Assembly (NCBI GenBank): GCA_000996245.1
Contig: LBYP01000009.1
Location: forward strand, 1 to 43,367
Length of the DNA stretch: 43,367 bases
Origin: Parcubacteria group bacterium GW2011_GWA2_40_23
GTDB lineage: Bacteria; Patescibacteriota; Patescibacteriia; UBA11705; JABHMO01
Reading direction: 5' to 3'
The position numbers and the translations under genes are program-made. This document shows, in pieces, positions 35,684 through 43,367 of this stretch; position 1 is the stretch's first letter; each line of letters starts with the position of its first letter. The notes under the pieces are model-generated. The model saw only the letters and a list, made by a program, of their open reading frames with translations. It ran no database searches and was not told the origin of the DNA.

Positions 35684-37744
35684 TTATTCGAAATGCATGG
35701 CCAGTTTTAGTTGTTTTATCTTATTTAGTAAAGACTGACTTATCTCCTTTTTTTCAATTAAAGTTTTAGCCTCAAGCTGAACTTTTTTTAATAATTCAAC
35801 ATCAGTGAGGCTAGCAATTTTCAAATCTGGCAAACCAGATTGACGCACACCACAGACTTCACCTGGGCCACGAAGTTCAAGATCTTTTTCCGCTAGTTTA
35901 AAACCATCTGAGCAACTCTCGAGATATTTCAGTCTTTTCTGAGTCAACTCAGACCAATTATCAGAAAACAAAAAGCAATATGATTGATGCTCACCACGTC
36001 CAACTCTACCGCGGAATTGATGCAGTTGTGCGAGACCAAAACGGTCAGCACCTTCTATCATCATAATGGTAGCGTTCGGCACGTCGATACCGACTTCGAT
36101 AACAGAAGTAGAAACTAAAATGCTAAATTCTTTATTTAAAAATTTTTGCATGACTTCTTCTTTTTCTTTTGATTTTAGTCGTCCATGCATTAAACCGATT
36201 TTTATCTCTGGGAAAATACGTTGATCCAATTTCTCGAATTCCTGTTTAACTGATTTGTAGCCAAATTTATCGGACGGATCAATTAACGGACAGATGACGA
36301 AAACCTGACGTCCACTTTTAACTTGCTCTTCAATAAAATTATAAGCATCTTGTCTTTGTGCTTCGCCAACTAACTTCGTCACTATTGTTTTACGATTCGG
36401 CGGTAGATGTTTAATGATCGATAAGTCCAAATCTCCGTAAAGCGCGAGGACGAGCGACCGCGGAATGGGCGTTGCAGTCATAGAAAGGAAGTGCGGAGTC
36501 AATCCTTTGTTATCACGAAGCATTAACGATTTACGTTGGTGGACACCAAAGCGATGCTGTTCGTCGACAACAACGAGAGCCAGATCTTTTACTTGAACGG
36601 AATCTTGAATCACTGCGTGCGTTCCGATGATTAAATCTGCTTCGCCGAAATTAATTTTGCTTAATATTTCGACTTTACTCAGTTTCTCTCCATCGATTTC
36701 TCGTTTATTACCAGTGAGAAGTACGATTCTAAATTTCTGTTTTAAGAATAACTTTCGCATTGTCTTATAATGTTGCTCGGCGAGTATCTCTGTCGGTGCC
36801 ATAAGAATTGCTTTGTACCCATTTGCTAAAACATTGAGCAAAGCTAAGGCGACGACAATGGTTTTTCCTGAACCGACATCACCTTCAAGCAAGCGATTCA
36901 TTAATTTCGGTTTCTCGAGATCCTGGATAATTTCCCAAGAACATTTTTTTTGATCGTCCGTCAATTTGAATGGCAACTCGGCGACAAAATCCTTAGTCAG
37001 TTTTTCGATGAAAGCAACAGGCAAACCAGCGCTGTTGTCCATTTCTTTCTTCGACAAAAGGATTGCGAGTTGGACTAAAAAAAGTTCCTCAAATTGAAAA
37101 CGCTCACGCGACTTTTTTGCCAACTTATCATTATCAGGAAAATGAATATTCTTTAAAGCAACACTGAGAGTTGGGAAAGCATACTTCTTAATAATTTCTG
37201 ACGGCAGATATTCTTCGAGGCTATCAAATATCGGTACTGTCAAACTTAATAAGAAACGAATTTGTTTTTGAGTCACACCATTCGTCGCATGATAGACTGG
37301 AACAAGTCGAGCTGTGTGAATAGTTTCTCCTGGTTTTCTGGCAAAAGTAATTTTTTCATAATCAGGACTGACCATTTGGGTGCCAGTCTCGTCGACTTTG
37401 CCGGAAAGATAAATCTCATCTCCAGTTTTTAAGGCTTTAATTAAAAATGGTTGGTTGAACCAAACAACTTTTAGAACCCCAGAATCATCACCTATCAAAG
37501 CCTCTGTCACATTTGTTCTTTTACGAAAAGAGCGTCGATTGGCAATCAACTGAATTTTACCGTGTATCGAGACAGCTTCATTCGGTTGCAAATCAACAAT
37601 ATTTTTTACTGAACTATAATCTTCGTATCTAAATGGAAAATAAAAAATAAGATCAGCGACAGTGTTAATGTCCAATAATTTTAAGCGCGCCGCCGTTGTC
37701 TTGCCGACGCGCGATAATTCGCTGATGGGTGTGTCGAGTTGCAT
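35684..37744 (-). CDS. recG: ATP-dependent DNA helicase RecG
   Basis: 686 residues, standard length. N-terminal wedge/OB domain (NEAVSIHGKIQLIANRRSF), then superfamily 2 motifs: GDVGSGKTIVVALALL (I), MAPTEILAEQH (Ia), VVDEQHRFGVHQR (II), SMTATPIPR (III) and the QFRGRVGRGEHQSYC motif (VI). It remodels stalled forks. The ATG is only 7 nt after an extended -10 (TGCTAAAAT), and there is no SD, so the mRNA is predicted to be leaderless. Confidence 0.96.
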   Translation of the reverse strand: MQLDTPISELSRVGKTTAARLKLLDINTVADLIFYFPFRYEDYSSVKNIVDLQPNEAVSIHGKIQLIANRRSFRKRTNVTEALIGDDSGVLKVVWFNQPFLIKALKTGDEIYLSGKVDETGTQMVSPDYEKITFARKPGETIHTARLVPVYHATNGVTQKQIRFLLSLTVPIFDSLEEYLPSEIIKKYAFPTLSVALKNIHFPDNDKLAKKSRERFQFEELFLVQLAILLSKKEMDNSAGLPVAFIEKLTKDFVAELPFKLTDDQKKCSWEIIQDLEKPKLMNRLLEGDVGSGKTIVVALALLNVLANGYKAILMAPTEILAEQHYKTMRKLFLKQKFRIVLLTGNKREIDGEKLSKVEILSKINFGEADLIIGTHAVIQDSVQVKDLALVVVDEQHRFGVHQRKSLMLRDNKGLTPHFLSMTATPIPRSLVLALYGDLDLSIIKHLPPNRKTIVTKLVGEAQRQDAYNFIEEQVKSGRQVFVICPLIDPSDKFGYKSVKQEFEKLDQRIFPEIKIGLMHGRLKSKEKEEVMQKFLNKEFSILVSTSVIEVGIDVPNATIMMIEGADRFGLAQLHQFRGRVGRGEHQSYCFLFSDNWSELTQKRLKYLESCSDGFKLAEKDLELRGPGEVCGVRQSGLPDLKIASLTDVELLKKVQLEAKTLIEKKEISQSLLNKIKQLKLAMHFE

Positions 37745-37751
37745 ATACTTT

Positions 37752-37760
37752 ATTTTAGCA
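37752..37760 (-). promoter_or_regulatory. Extended -10 promoter of recG
   Basis: Minus-strand TGCTAAAAT; the hexamer ends 7 nt before the ATG, which places the transcript start at the start codon. Confidence 0.65.
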
Positions 37761-37781
37761 TAAAGTTACGAATTACCACTT

Positions 37782-37835
37782 GTCATGGTGAGGTGCGCTT
37801 CCGGATTTCATAAAAGTGAAGCCTCGAACCATGAC
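37782..37835. repeat. 54-nt imperfect palindrome
   Basis: Outer arms GTCATGGT (37782-37789) and ACCATGAC (37828-37835), with GAGG/CCTC and GCTTC/GAAGC pairs further in. It lies between the recG promoter and the cassette terminator and looks like a dispersed palindromic repeat. Confidence 0.65.
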
Positions 37836-37841
37836 GCAATT

Positions 37842-37871
37842 AAAAAACCCCGAGCAGTAGACTGCAAGGGG
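37842..37871 (-). terminator. Terminator of the 87-residue cassette gene
   Basis: Hairpin CCCC-GCAG / CTGC-GGGG with a symmetric internal loop, followed on the minus strand by six T residues. Confidence 0.82.
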
Positions 37872-37918
37872 CTTTTGGCGGACTTGTGTGTCCGCCTAGA
37901 ACAGAGGGACTGATGTCA

Positions 37919-38182
37919 TCAGGCGCAGATGCCGATCGGGATACCCTGGTCGTTGTAGATGTACAGCTTGATCTGAGGGATGCCAGGACGCCCCTTCCGA
38001 GCGCAACGTTGCGCTGACGGGACGTCGTCGACGACGTTAGAGTCATGAGACGGAATTCGCACATAACGGCCCTCGGTTTGCCTTTCCCTTGGTTTTTCTG
38101 GCGCTGCTGCACCGGCAAATATAGCTCGTGCTCTTTCCGCCCGTCTATCCGCCGCTTCCCCGGGTAATGGATCATACTGCAT
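37919..38182 (-). CDS. 87-residue hypothetical protein of a GC-rich cassette
   Basis: The ATG at 38182 is chosen because GGAGG (38191-38195) lies 8 nt before it; a GTG seven codons upstream overlaps that SD region and is less likely. The product (MQYDPLPGEAADRRAERARA...) has an Ala/Arg/Glu-rich helical first half and an IPQIKLYIYNDQGIPIGICA end that looks beta-stranded. No membrane segment. GC-rich codons, own promoter and terminator. Family not recognised. Confidence 0.72.
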   Translation of the reverse strand: MQYDPLPGEAADRRAERARAIFAGAAAPEKPRERQTEGRYVRIPSHDSNVVDDVPSAQRCARKGRPGIPQIKLYIYNDQGIPIGICA

Positions 38183-38217
38183 TCTCAAGTCCTCCGTTAG
38201 CACTGCACCTTAATTTA

Positions 38218-38245
38218 AGGTTATCATCTTTCCTTTTTTTGTCAA
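38218..38245 (-). promoter_or_regulatory. Promoter of the 87-residue cassette gene
   Basis: Minus-strand TTGACA (38240-38245), 16-nt spacer, TAACCT (38218-38223). Confidence 0.65.
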
Positions 38246-38310
38246 CCCGGAATACAAAAAAAGAAGTCCTTTTAGACTCCTCTGTTACATAGCTCACTAT
38301 TAAAAACAAA

Positions 38311-38724
38311 TTATCTATTATGATCTACTTTATTATCATTTAACACTCCAACAGCTCTCGAAAGCCGTTTATATTCTGCATTCAATCTTTCATATTCCGC
38401 AGCAGAAATATTTGTTTCATCTTTTAAACTATTTCGCTTTGCGATAATCAGTTTTAACGCCAATCTCGCAGGTTCTCGTATTGGATGACTTTGAGCTTCT
38501 GCCAACGTTAAATCAATAATAGATAATAACTCTAGTAAAGAATGTTCCGACTCAAACGACGCAATCATAGCTTCGAATTCTGCAATTTCTGGACCACATT
38601 CACGTAAATTTTCTGGAGCAATTGTTGTTTCAGAATAAACACTCAACCAATAGGCTTCATATTCTGCCTTTTCTGCTTTTAACTTTTGTTCTTCAGATGT
38701 CAGTTCGTTCTGTAATTCCTTCAT
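38311..38724 (-). CDS. Coiled-coil hypothetical protein
   Basis: About 137 residues, Glu/Lys/Leu-rich and strongly helical (LQNELTSEEQKLKAEKAEYEAYW; AEYERLNAEYKRLSRAVGVL). No membrane segment or known domain. The frame opens seven codons earlier, but a consensus TATAAT (38731-38736) lies in that stretch and ends 6 nt before the ATG used here, so a leaderless start is preferred. The last tandem repeat unit sits just upstream of this promoter. Confidence 0.6.
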   Translation of the reverse strand: MKELQNELTSEEQKLKAEKAEYEAYWLSVYSETTIAPENLRECGPEIAEFEAMIASFESEHSLLELLSIIDLTLAEAQSHPIREPARLALKLIIAKRNSLKDETNISAAEYERLNAEYKRLSRAVGVLNDNKVDHNR

Positions 38725-38730
38725 AAACTT

Positions 38731-38736
38731 ATTATA
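38731..38736 (-). promoter_or_regulatory. -10 box 6 nt before the coiled-coil gene
   Basis: Minus-strand TATAAT. A weak -35-like ATTCAA (38753-38758) 16 nt upstream comes from the end of the tandem repeat array. Confidence 0.5.
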
Positions 38737-38752
38737 TGCACTCAATTGTCTA

Positions 38753-39014
38753 TTGAATGGCTTGCCATAAAGTCATGCGAAGCATGTACTTTGGACTAGA
38801 TTGAATGGCTTGCCATAAAGTCATGCGAAGCGTGTACTTTGGACTAGATTGAATGGCTTGCCATAAAGTCACGCGTAGCGTGTACTTTGGACTAGATTGA
38901 ATGGCTTGCCATAAAGTCACGCGTAGCTGAATGGCTTGCCATAAAGTCACGCGTAGCGTGTACTTTGGACTAGATTGAATGGCTTGCCATAAAGTCACGC
39001 GTAGCGTGTACTTT
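38753..39014. repeat. Tandem 48-nt hairpin repeat array next to tRNA-Arg
   Basis: Six units start at 38753, 38801, 38849, 38897, 38927 and 38975. The unit is 48 nt; the fourth is cut to 30 nt and the last to about 40 nt where it meets the tRNA 3' end. Each unit has a short palindrome (ATGGC-TT-GCCAT) and a longer hairpin (AAAGT-CAYGC ... GCRTG-T-ACTTT). The longer stem changes on both sides together: CATGC/GCATG in unit 1, CATGC/GCGTG in unit 2, CACGC/GCGTG in later units. It is not CRISPR: no unique spacers. Confidence 0.9.
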
Positions 39015-39015
39015 A

Positions 39016-39090
39016 TGGTGCCCCCGCCAAGAATCGAACTTGGATCACAAGGTCCGCAACCTTGCGTTCTATCCGTTGAACTACGAGGAC
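39016..39090 (-). tRNA. tRNA-Arg (anticodon GCG)
   Basis: 75 nt with encoded CCA. Acceptor GTCCTCG/CGGGGGC (two G-U pairs), D stem GTTC/GAAC, anticodon stem CAAGG/CCTTG with loop TTGCGGA giving anticodon GCG, 4-nt variable loop, T stem CCAAG/CTTGG with loop TTCGATT. A20 in the D loop, C35 and discriminator A73 fit arginine identity. GCG is unusual because most bacteria use ACG edited to ICG for CGU/CGC codons. Confidence 0.92.
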
Positions 39091-39121
39091 CCCGAAGTAG
39101 AAGCTACGCTTCACTTCGGGG
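39090..39121. repeat. Long hairpin just upstream of tRNA-Arg
   Basis: Arms CCCCGAAGT and ACTTCGGGG plus an inner GAAGC-TAC-GCTTC, with one bulged A. It immediately precedes the tRNA 5' end on the minus strand. Its plan (AGT-stem-loop-stem-ACT with one bulge) resembles the repeat hairpins on the other side of the tRNA. Confidence 0.7.
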
Positions 39122-39167
39122 CAAGCCCAGAGTGAAACATATCCTTACTTTTTTGCTTTCTTGTTTA

Positions 39168-39202
39168 CCCTGCACTTTAAGGGAACACTTAATAGTGCGG
39201 GG
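39168..39202. repeat. 35-nt palindromic element, copy 3 (intergenic)
   Basis: Plus-strand arms CCCTGCACT and AGTGCGGGG (9 bp with one T-G) around TTAAGGGAACACTTAAT. The centre matches the murI copy at 14 of 17 positions. A T tract (CTTTTTTG) follows on the plus strand, so it could also act as a terminator. Confidence 0.75.
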
Positions 39203-39230
39203 CTTTTTTGATTAAACCTCAACTAATCCT

Positions 39231-39752
39231 TTAATGGATGTTGATCATTCTTGAAAAAGTTTCATTAAAATCTTCGACATCTTTTTCATAATTTTCTGTT
39301 ATATAATTCAATAACATTTCACGAACTTTGATAGGATTAACGTCATTCAACGGGATCGGCATATTATTGCGTACTGAGGTTTTGAAATTCAGATATAAAT
39401 ATTTAACATCTGGTGGTTCATAAATGATCCAAAAACTCTTTAGCACTTTATAGGGATAATAGGTTTTATCAAGAATAACACCATCTTCACCAATCACAAC
39501 TGGAACTTGTCTGGCTGGCTGGTATGTCTGGAAAACAATGATAAACACACCCAGGACCAAAATCACAGCAAACAATATATTCATGGTCCAAATCGCATAG
39601 AGAAGCGCTAACCCCACCAAAACACCAACTACAAGATACCAAGTCTTTCCACGTTTGCGTTGAATATACTCGGGGAAAGTCCATTCTATTAAAACTGATC
39701 CAATGTTCTCTGGTATCTGTGGCGATACAAGTGCCTTTAAAAAAGTTTTCAT
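39231..39752 (-). CDS. Two-helix membrane protein with PH-like domain
   Basis: 173 residues: a cytoplasmic N-terminus, two adjacent helices (WYLVVGVLVGLALLYAIWTM and ILFAVILVLGVFIIVFQTY), then a soluble domain (VPVVIGEDGVILDKTYYPYKVLKSFWIIYEPPDVKYLYLNF) whose strand pattern suggests a bacterial PH-like fold. This layout is common in CPR genomes but functionally uncharacterised. No SD. Confidence 0.7.
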   Translation of the reverse strand: MKTFLKALVSPQIPENIGSVLIEWTFPEYIQRKRGKTWYLVVGVLVGLALLYAIWTMNILFAVILVLGVFIIVFQTYQPARQVPVVIGEDGVILDKTYYPYKVLKSFWIIYEPPDVKYLYLNFKTSVRNNMPIPLNDVNPIKVREMLLNYITENYEKDVEDFNETFSRMINIH

Positions 39753-39851
39753 ATTTTTTGTTTATTTTTGTGAGGTAGTCTTCCTCAAAGAGAATTGATC
39801 AGCAATTGCAGTAATTATAGTGTTTTTTATGAGATTTGTCCAGTTCGGAAA

Positions 39852-42026
39852 TTAAGAGTCCTTCAAAGATTCTTCCACTGATAAATTAGCATGTTTTAAG
39901 TGATTAATTACAGCTTTGATTTCTCCATAGTTAACGTTCTCTCCTAACGCGTCTTTCAAAGTTCCCAAAGGATAATCACCATATTTCTTAATAACCTCGA
40001 TAATTTGAGGGATCTTTTCAGCTCGAACAAGATCCGTTACTTTTAATTGACCGCTTTGCACATAAAATGCCAAATGACCTTCTATCGTCGAAGGAGCAAA
40101 CCCACGAATCTCGGCAATCTCGGCAATTGTTTTGCCTTCTTTAAATAAATTATATGAAAGAGCTTTAGTTTCATTCTCAACTTCTTGATTCACTTTTACA
40201 GGACGAACGTGCTTTGCAATTTTATCAGCGATTTTGGACGCTAATTGCTTCTTTGCGCAATATGCAATTACAGCAGCTAGAAATGACTGGCCATATTTAT
40301 TTAACTTAACCTCTCCGAAACCAACGATTTGACTAATCTCCGCTTTACTTTGAGGTAAATATGTTGCCAATTCCAATAACGTCGCGTCAGAGAAAATAAT
40401 ATAAGCCGGAACATTTTCTTGTTGTGCGATATTATTGCGAACAATTTTAAGTTCGTCAAACAGTTCTTTTTCAAAAGGCTTTTCTGAAAATGATTTTTCT
40501 CTTTTAAAACTATTTTTAACCAAGAGAACCCGTTCTTTACCTCCAAGCACTGCCAAACCTTTTTCAGTCACAGATAGAACTGGATATTCGCTACCAATTT
40601 GTTTAAGAAATCCAAACGAAATCAAATCTTGAAAATATTTATACCATTCATCTTGGGATATATCCTTGCCAATGCCGTAGACACTTAGAGATTTGTGTGC
40701 TGATTTTATTTTAATTGATTTTGAACCACGCAAAACATTAATGACATAATTTAAGCCATATCTATTCTCGAGTCGCGCAACTGCAGAAAGTGCTTTTTGA
40801 GCAATAGTAGTACCATCAAATTTTTCTTGAGTATTGAGACAAATATCACAACTATCGCAACTCTCAGAAGTTTCCTCACCAAAATAATTCAAGATGCTTT
40901 TACGACGGCAATTATTCGCTTCACATAAAGCCGACATCTGAGCCAATTTTTGGAGCATGATGCGTGTTTGTTCCGGATTCCCCTCTACCATAGCAAAATT
41001 TTTAAGCTTGATTACATCGCCACCACTATAATATAATATGGCATCACTTTTTAAACCATCACGGCCGGCACGACCGGTTTCTTGATAATAACTTTCAATG
41101 TTTTTTGGCAAATCAGTGTGAATCACAAAACGCACATTTGATTTATTAATCCCCATGCCAAAAGCGATTGTAGCCACTACAATCTTGACCTCGTCTCTGG
41201 AGAAAAGATCTTGATTCGTTTTACGTGCTTCGGTCGTCATCCCAGCGTGGTATGACACAGCCGAAAAACCATCTAGTCTGAGCTTCTCGACCAAAGATTC
41301 AGTGGAATTACGCGACAAAGCATAGATTATTCCCGAGTCATCACGATGTTCGCTTAAATAATCTACAAGTTGATCATACATCCCGCGCTTAGGAAGAATT
41401 GTGTAATGAATATTCGGTCGGTTAAAACTGGAAATGAAGGTTTGTGCATTCTTGAGTTGCAATTTATCAAGGATGTCATCACGAGTAAGTTTATCGGCCG
41501 TGGCAGTCAAGGCGATAATTGGAACTGCTGAAAATTCTTTTTTTAATGCCGAGAGCAATCTATACTCAGGACGGAAATCATGCCCCCAATGAGAGATACA
41601 ATGAGCTTCATCAATAGCAAATAGAGAAATGTCTAAAGTTTTTAAAAAATTCAAAAATTGATCACCTCCATTAAATAACCTTTCAGGTGCGATATATAAA
41701 AGTTTTAAATTACCCTGCCGGAGCTCATCGTAAACTGACGAGGATTCGGACGCACTGAGTGATGAATTTAAAAATTCAGCTTTAATACCATTTATTTTAA
41801 GCGCATCAACTTGATCTTTCATTAAAGCAATAAGCGGAGAAATAACGACTGTCAAACCCGAAAGAATTAACGCTGGAATTTGGTAGCAAAGTGATTTTCC
41901 CCCTCCGGTTGGCATCAAAACAAAAGCATCTTGCTTATTTAAAACTGTCTCGATAATCTGTTCTTGATTAAAACGAAAAGCCTCGTAACCAAACTTATCC
42001 TTTAGGATTTGTAGCGCTGTAGCCAT
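39852..42026 (-). CDS. recQ: ATP-dependent DNA helicase RecQ
   Basis: 724 residues. Superfamily 2 motifs: LMPTGGGKSLCYQIPA (I), DEAHCISHWGHDFRPEYR (II and the aromatic-rich loop), ALTATAD (III), QETGRAGRDG (VI). The RecQ zinc site (CEANNCRRKSILNYFGE ... CDSCDIC) and RQC domain follow, then an HRDC domain (FDELKIVRNNIAQQENVPAYIIFSD) and a C-terminal helix-turn-helix (EGKTIAEIAEIRGFAPSTIEGHL). It unwinds DNA in recombination and repair. Overlapping -10 candidates (TATAAT) lie 40-55 nt upstream; no SD. Confidence 0.96.
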   Translation of the reverse strand: MATALQILKDKFGYEAFRFNQEQIIETVLNKQDAFVLMPTGGGKSLCYQIPALILSGLTVVISPLIALMKDQVDALKINGIKAEFLNSSLSASESSSVYDELRQGNLKLLYIAPERLFNGGDQFLNFLKTLDISLFAIDEAHCISHWGHDFRPEYRLLSALKKEFSAVPIIALTATADKLTRDDILDKLQLKNAQTFISSFNRPNIHYTILPKRGMYDQLVDYLSEHRDDSGIIYALSRNSTESLVEKLRLDGFSAVSYHAGMTTEARKTNQDLFSRDEVKIVVATIAFGMGINKSNVRFVIHTDLPKNIESYYQETGRAGRDGLKSDAILYYSGGDVIKLKNFAMVEGNPEQTRIMLQKLAQMSALCEANNCRRKSILNYFGEETSESCDSCDICLNTQEKFDGTTIAQKALSAVARLENRYGLNYVINVLRGSKSIKIKSAHKSLSVYGIGKDISQDEWYKYFQDLISFGFLKQIGSEYPVLSVTEKGLAVLGGKERVLLVKNSFKREKSFSEKPFEKELFDELKIVRNNIAQQENVPAYIIFSDATLLELATYLPQSKAEISQIVGFGEVKLNKYGQSFLAAVIAYCAKKQLASKIADKIAKHVRPVKVNQEVENETKALSYNLFKEGKTIAEIAEIRGFAPSTIEGHLAFYVQSGQLKVTDLVRAEKIPQIIEVIKKYGDYPLGTLKDALGENVNYGEIKAVINHLKHANLSVEESLKDS

Positions 42027-42103
42027 AAAAAAAAGACAATTACTTAATAATTATCTAATTATACTTCATCTTGCATTATAACAACAAAAGAAGGTGAACA
42101 CCA

Positions 42104-42132
42104 TTGACAAAACCAATATAATCATATATAAT
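42104..42132 (+). promoter_or_regulatory. Consensus promoter of fic
   Basis: TTGACA (42104-42109), exactly 17 nt, TATAAT (42127-42132): a perfect sigma70-type promoter. ATATAATC-type words are repeated through the spacer and leader and could be operator sites. Confidence 0.85.
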
Positions 42133-42161
42133 CGCATATAGTTAATATATAAGATAAAAAT

Positions 42162-43226
42162 ATGTCTAAATTTAGTAAAAGATTGTCATTTTCGCCGAAA
42201 ATTACCCACAGAATCTATGGGCTAATTTCACAAATTGACGAATTAAAAGGCCAATGGAAAATGGGGACTAATTTGTCACCTCAAACTTTGGGTATGCTGA
42301 AAAGGTCAGTAATTGTTACTTCTTCAGGTGCATCTACCCGTATTGAGGGTGCACGGTTGACTGATGAACAAGTTGCAAAACTATTGAAAGGATTGAAAAT
42401 TAAAAAATTAATCACTCGCGACGAACAAGAAGTGGCCGGCTATGCTGAACTGCTAACTAATGTTTTTGATTCATATAATAAATTGGTATTATCTGAAAGT
42501 ACTGTTAAACATTTTCATAGTGAGCTTTTAAAATATTCAGAAAAAGACACTCGTCATCGCGGTGAGTACAAACTTGGAAGTAACCGCGTGGAAGCCAAAG
42601 ATGAGGGGGGCAATCTGATTGGCGTTTTATTTGACCCCACTCCGCCACATTTGGTTGGTAAAGAAATGAATGAGCTGTTAGAAGCCGCACAGGATCTTTT
42701 GGATAGAAAAGAAATCCATCCGCTGATCATCATTGGTAATTTTATTTTTGAATTTTTGTCCATCCACCCATTCCAAGACGGTAATGGTCGTACCTCTCGT
42801 GTACTTACTAATTTGCTACTCCTCAAAAACGGTTATGAATATGTGCCGTATGTTTCGCATGAAAAATTGATTGAGGATAATAAAAATGAATACTACATTG
42901 CCCTAAATAAGTCGCAAAAAACTTGGAAAACAAATAAGGAAGATATTAGTCCGTGGCTATTGTTTTTTTTAAGCATTTTATTAAAACAAACACACATAGC
43001 TATTGGGTTATTATCTAAAGAATCAATTGAAAATTTGTTATCAGAAAAGCAATTAGCCGTATGGCACTATATGAGTGGACACGAAATCAGCACCCCTAAA
43101 GAATTGCGAGGTAAACTTAAAATTGCCGGCCCAACGGTCGTACAAATATTAAATAAATTATTGGAAATGAAAAAAATAGAACGAATCGGAAGGGGGCGGG
43201 CGACGAGGTATAAATTAGTAAAATAA
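42162..43226 (+). CDS. Fic-family protein (class II, self-inhibited)
   Basis: 354 residues. The Fic core motif HPFQDGNGR is at 202-210, complete and so probably active in transferring AMP or another nucleotide moiety to protein. An inhibitory (S/T)xxxE(G/N) motif, STRIEG (58-63), lies in the N-terminal part, marking a class II self-inhibited Fic. A C-terminal winged-helix-like region (TPKELRGKLKIAGPTVVQILNKLLEMKKIERIGRGR, about 300-350) may bind DNA. The target is unknown. A perfect promoter precedes it; the next gene starts 3 nt after its stop, suggesting one unit. Confidence 0.9.
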   Translation: MSKFSKRLSFSPKITHRIYGLISQIDELKGQWKMGTNLSPQTLGMLKRSVIVTSSGASTRIEGARLTDEQVAKLLKGLKIKKLITRDEQEVAGYAELLTNVFDSYNKLVLSESTVKHFHSELLKYSEKDTRHRGEYKLGSNRVEAKDEGGNLIGVLFDPTPPHLVGKEMNELLEAAQDLLDRKEIHPLIIIGNFIFEFLSIHPFQDGNGRTSRVLTNLLLLKNGYEYVPYVSHEKLIEDNKNEYYIALNKSQKTWKTNKEDISPWLLFFLSILLKQTHIAIGLLSKESIENLLSEKQLAVWHYMSGHEISTPKELRGKLKIAGPTVVQILNKLLEMKKIERIGRGRATRYKLVK

Positions 43227-43229
43227 CTT

Positions 43230-43367
43230 GTGTCAATTTTAACTCCTCAAGAAAAAGTTTATTTATTTAAATCCCTCTTTCGCGGACGTGAGGATGTTTT
43301 TGCCGTACGCTGGGAGAAAAAAGACGGCTCGACTTCTGGCTATACACCAGTTTGTTTGAATGAATGG
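43230..43367 (+). CDS. Start of a TOTE-type conflict-system primase/helicase protein (partial)
   Basis: Open from a GTG three nt after the fic stop codon to the window edge, 46 codons. The sequence contains LFKSLFRGREDVFAVRWEKK and SGYTPVCLNEW, a close match to the N-terminus of the archaeo-eukaryotic primase domain of TOTE conflict systems as I remember it (LFRSLFRGREDVYARRWE ... GKSGYSPAC.NEW). Such proteins usually continue into a superfamily 2 helicase and nuclease. No SD is seen, as for other core genes here. The rest lies beyond the window. Confidence 0.72.
   Translation, partial: MSILTPQEKVYLFKSLFRGREDVFAVRWEKKDGSTSGYTPVCLNEW

Noticed and set aside
38750-38998. Minus-strand 82-codon frame across the tandem array, repeating MTLWQAIQSSPKYTLR
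   Set aside because: Unit lengths of 48 and 30 nt keep any frame open by chance. There is no SD and no nearby -10 box, and the variation between units follows hairpin pairing and not codon position.
38753-39014. CRISPR array
   Set aside because: Units are contiguous near-identical 48-mers without unique spacers, and no cas gene is present.
38753-39121. Integration site (att) of a mobile element at tRNA-Arg
   Set aside because: No repeat of the tRNA 3' end and no integrase were found in the window.

Overview
The window looks like a chromosomal segment of a Candidate Phyla Radiation (Patescibacteria) bacterium. This is inferred from the AT-rich housekeeping genes packed in long same-strand runs with very short gaps, the near absence of Shine-Dalgarno (SD) sites in front of core genes, and the typical CPR content: gatCA, queH, ligA, pilD, rseP, murI, radA, recG, recQ, a BRO-N protein, and surface proteins with pilin-like membrane segments. 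I cannot assign a class or genus from sequence alone.

Layout. 0.1-4.5 kb (minus): a WecA/MraY-type sugar-phosphate transferase, a membrane-anchored Clp-like AAA+ protein and a small membrane protein. 4.5-5.5 kb (minus): a 42-residue Cys-rich peptide gene and a ~650-nt GC-rich unit that looks like a structured RNA, each with its own promoter and terminator. 5.7-8.4 kb (minus): deoxynucleoside kinase and a UvrD/PcrA helicase. 8.4-9.2 kb (plus): a two-gene GC-rich cassette. 9.2-15.7 kb (minus): an apparent ten-gene run from gatC-gatA through PKD/thrombospondin-repeat surface proteins, a holin-4-like protein, a lipoprotein and queH. 15.7-17.1 kb: two plus-strand GC-rich cassettes, one minus-strand 43-residue membrane peptide and several palindromes. 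17.2-21.9 kb (minus): gapdh-pilD-EamA transporter-ligA. 21.9-26.2 kb (minus): murI-rseP and three envelope/hypothetical genes. 26.3-28.6 kb (minus): a BRO-N protein and a phosphomannomutase. 28.7-35.6 kb (plus): a surface locus of four genes, including two paralogues with pilin-like membrane pairs joined to different peptidoglycan hydrolase domains, followed by radA. 35.7-38.2 kb (minus): recG and another GC-rich cassette. 38.3-39.8 kb (minus): a coiled-coil protein, a tandem hairpin array abutting tRNA-Arg(GCG), and a membrane protein. 39.9-43.4 kb: recQ (minus), then fic and the start of a TOTE-type primase/helicase gene (plus).

Two kinds of transcription unit stand out. Core genes are AT-rich and mostly lack an SD; several have an extended -10 box only 6-11 nt before the ATG, so their mRNAs should be leaderless or nearly so. 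Scattered between them are short GC-rich, C-ending-codon units, each with its own TTGACA-like promoter, usually a strong GGAGG-type SD, and a perfect hairpin terminator, encoding small proteins I do not recognise. A third signal is a 35-nt palindromic element found three times. Its 17-nt centre is conserved and its 9-nt arms vary together; one copy is translated in frame inside murI as a ~12-residue insertion. These three observations are the best candidates for undescribed biology here.
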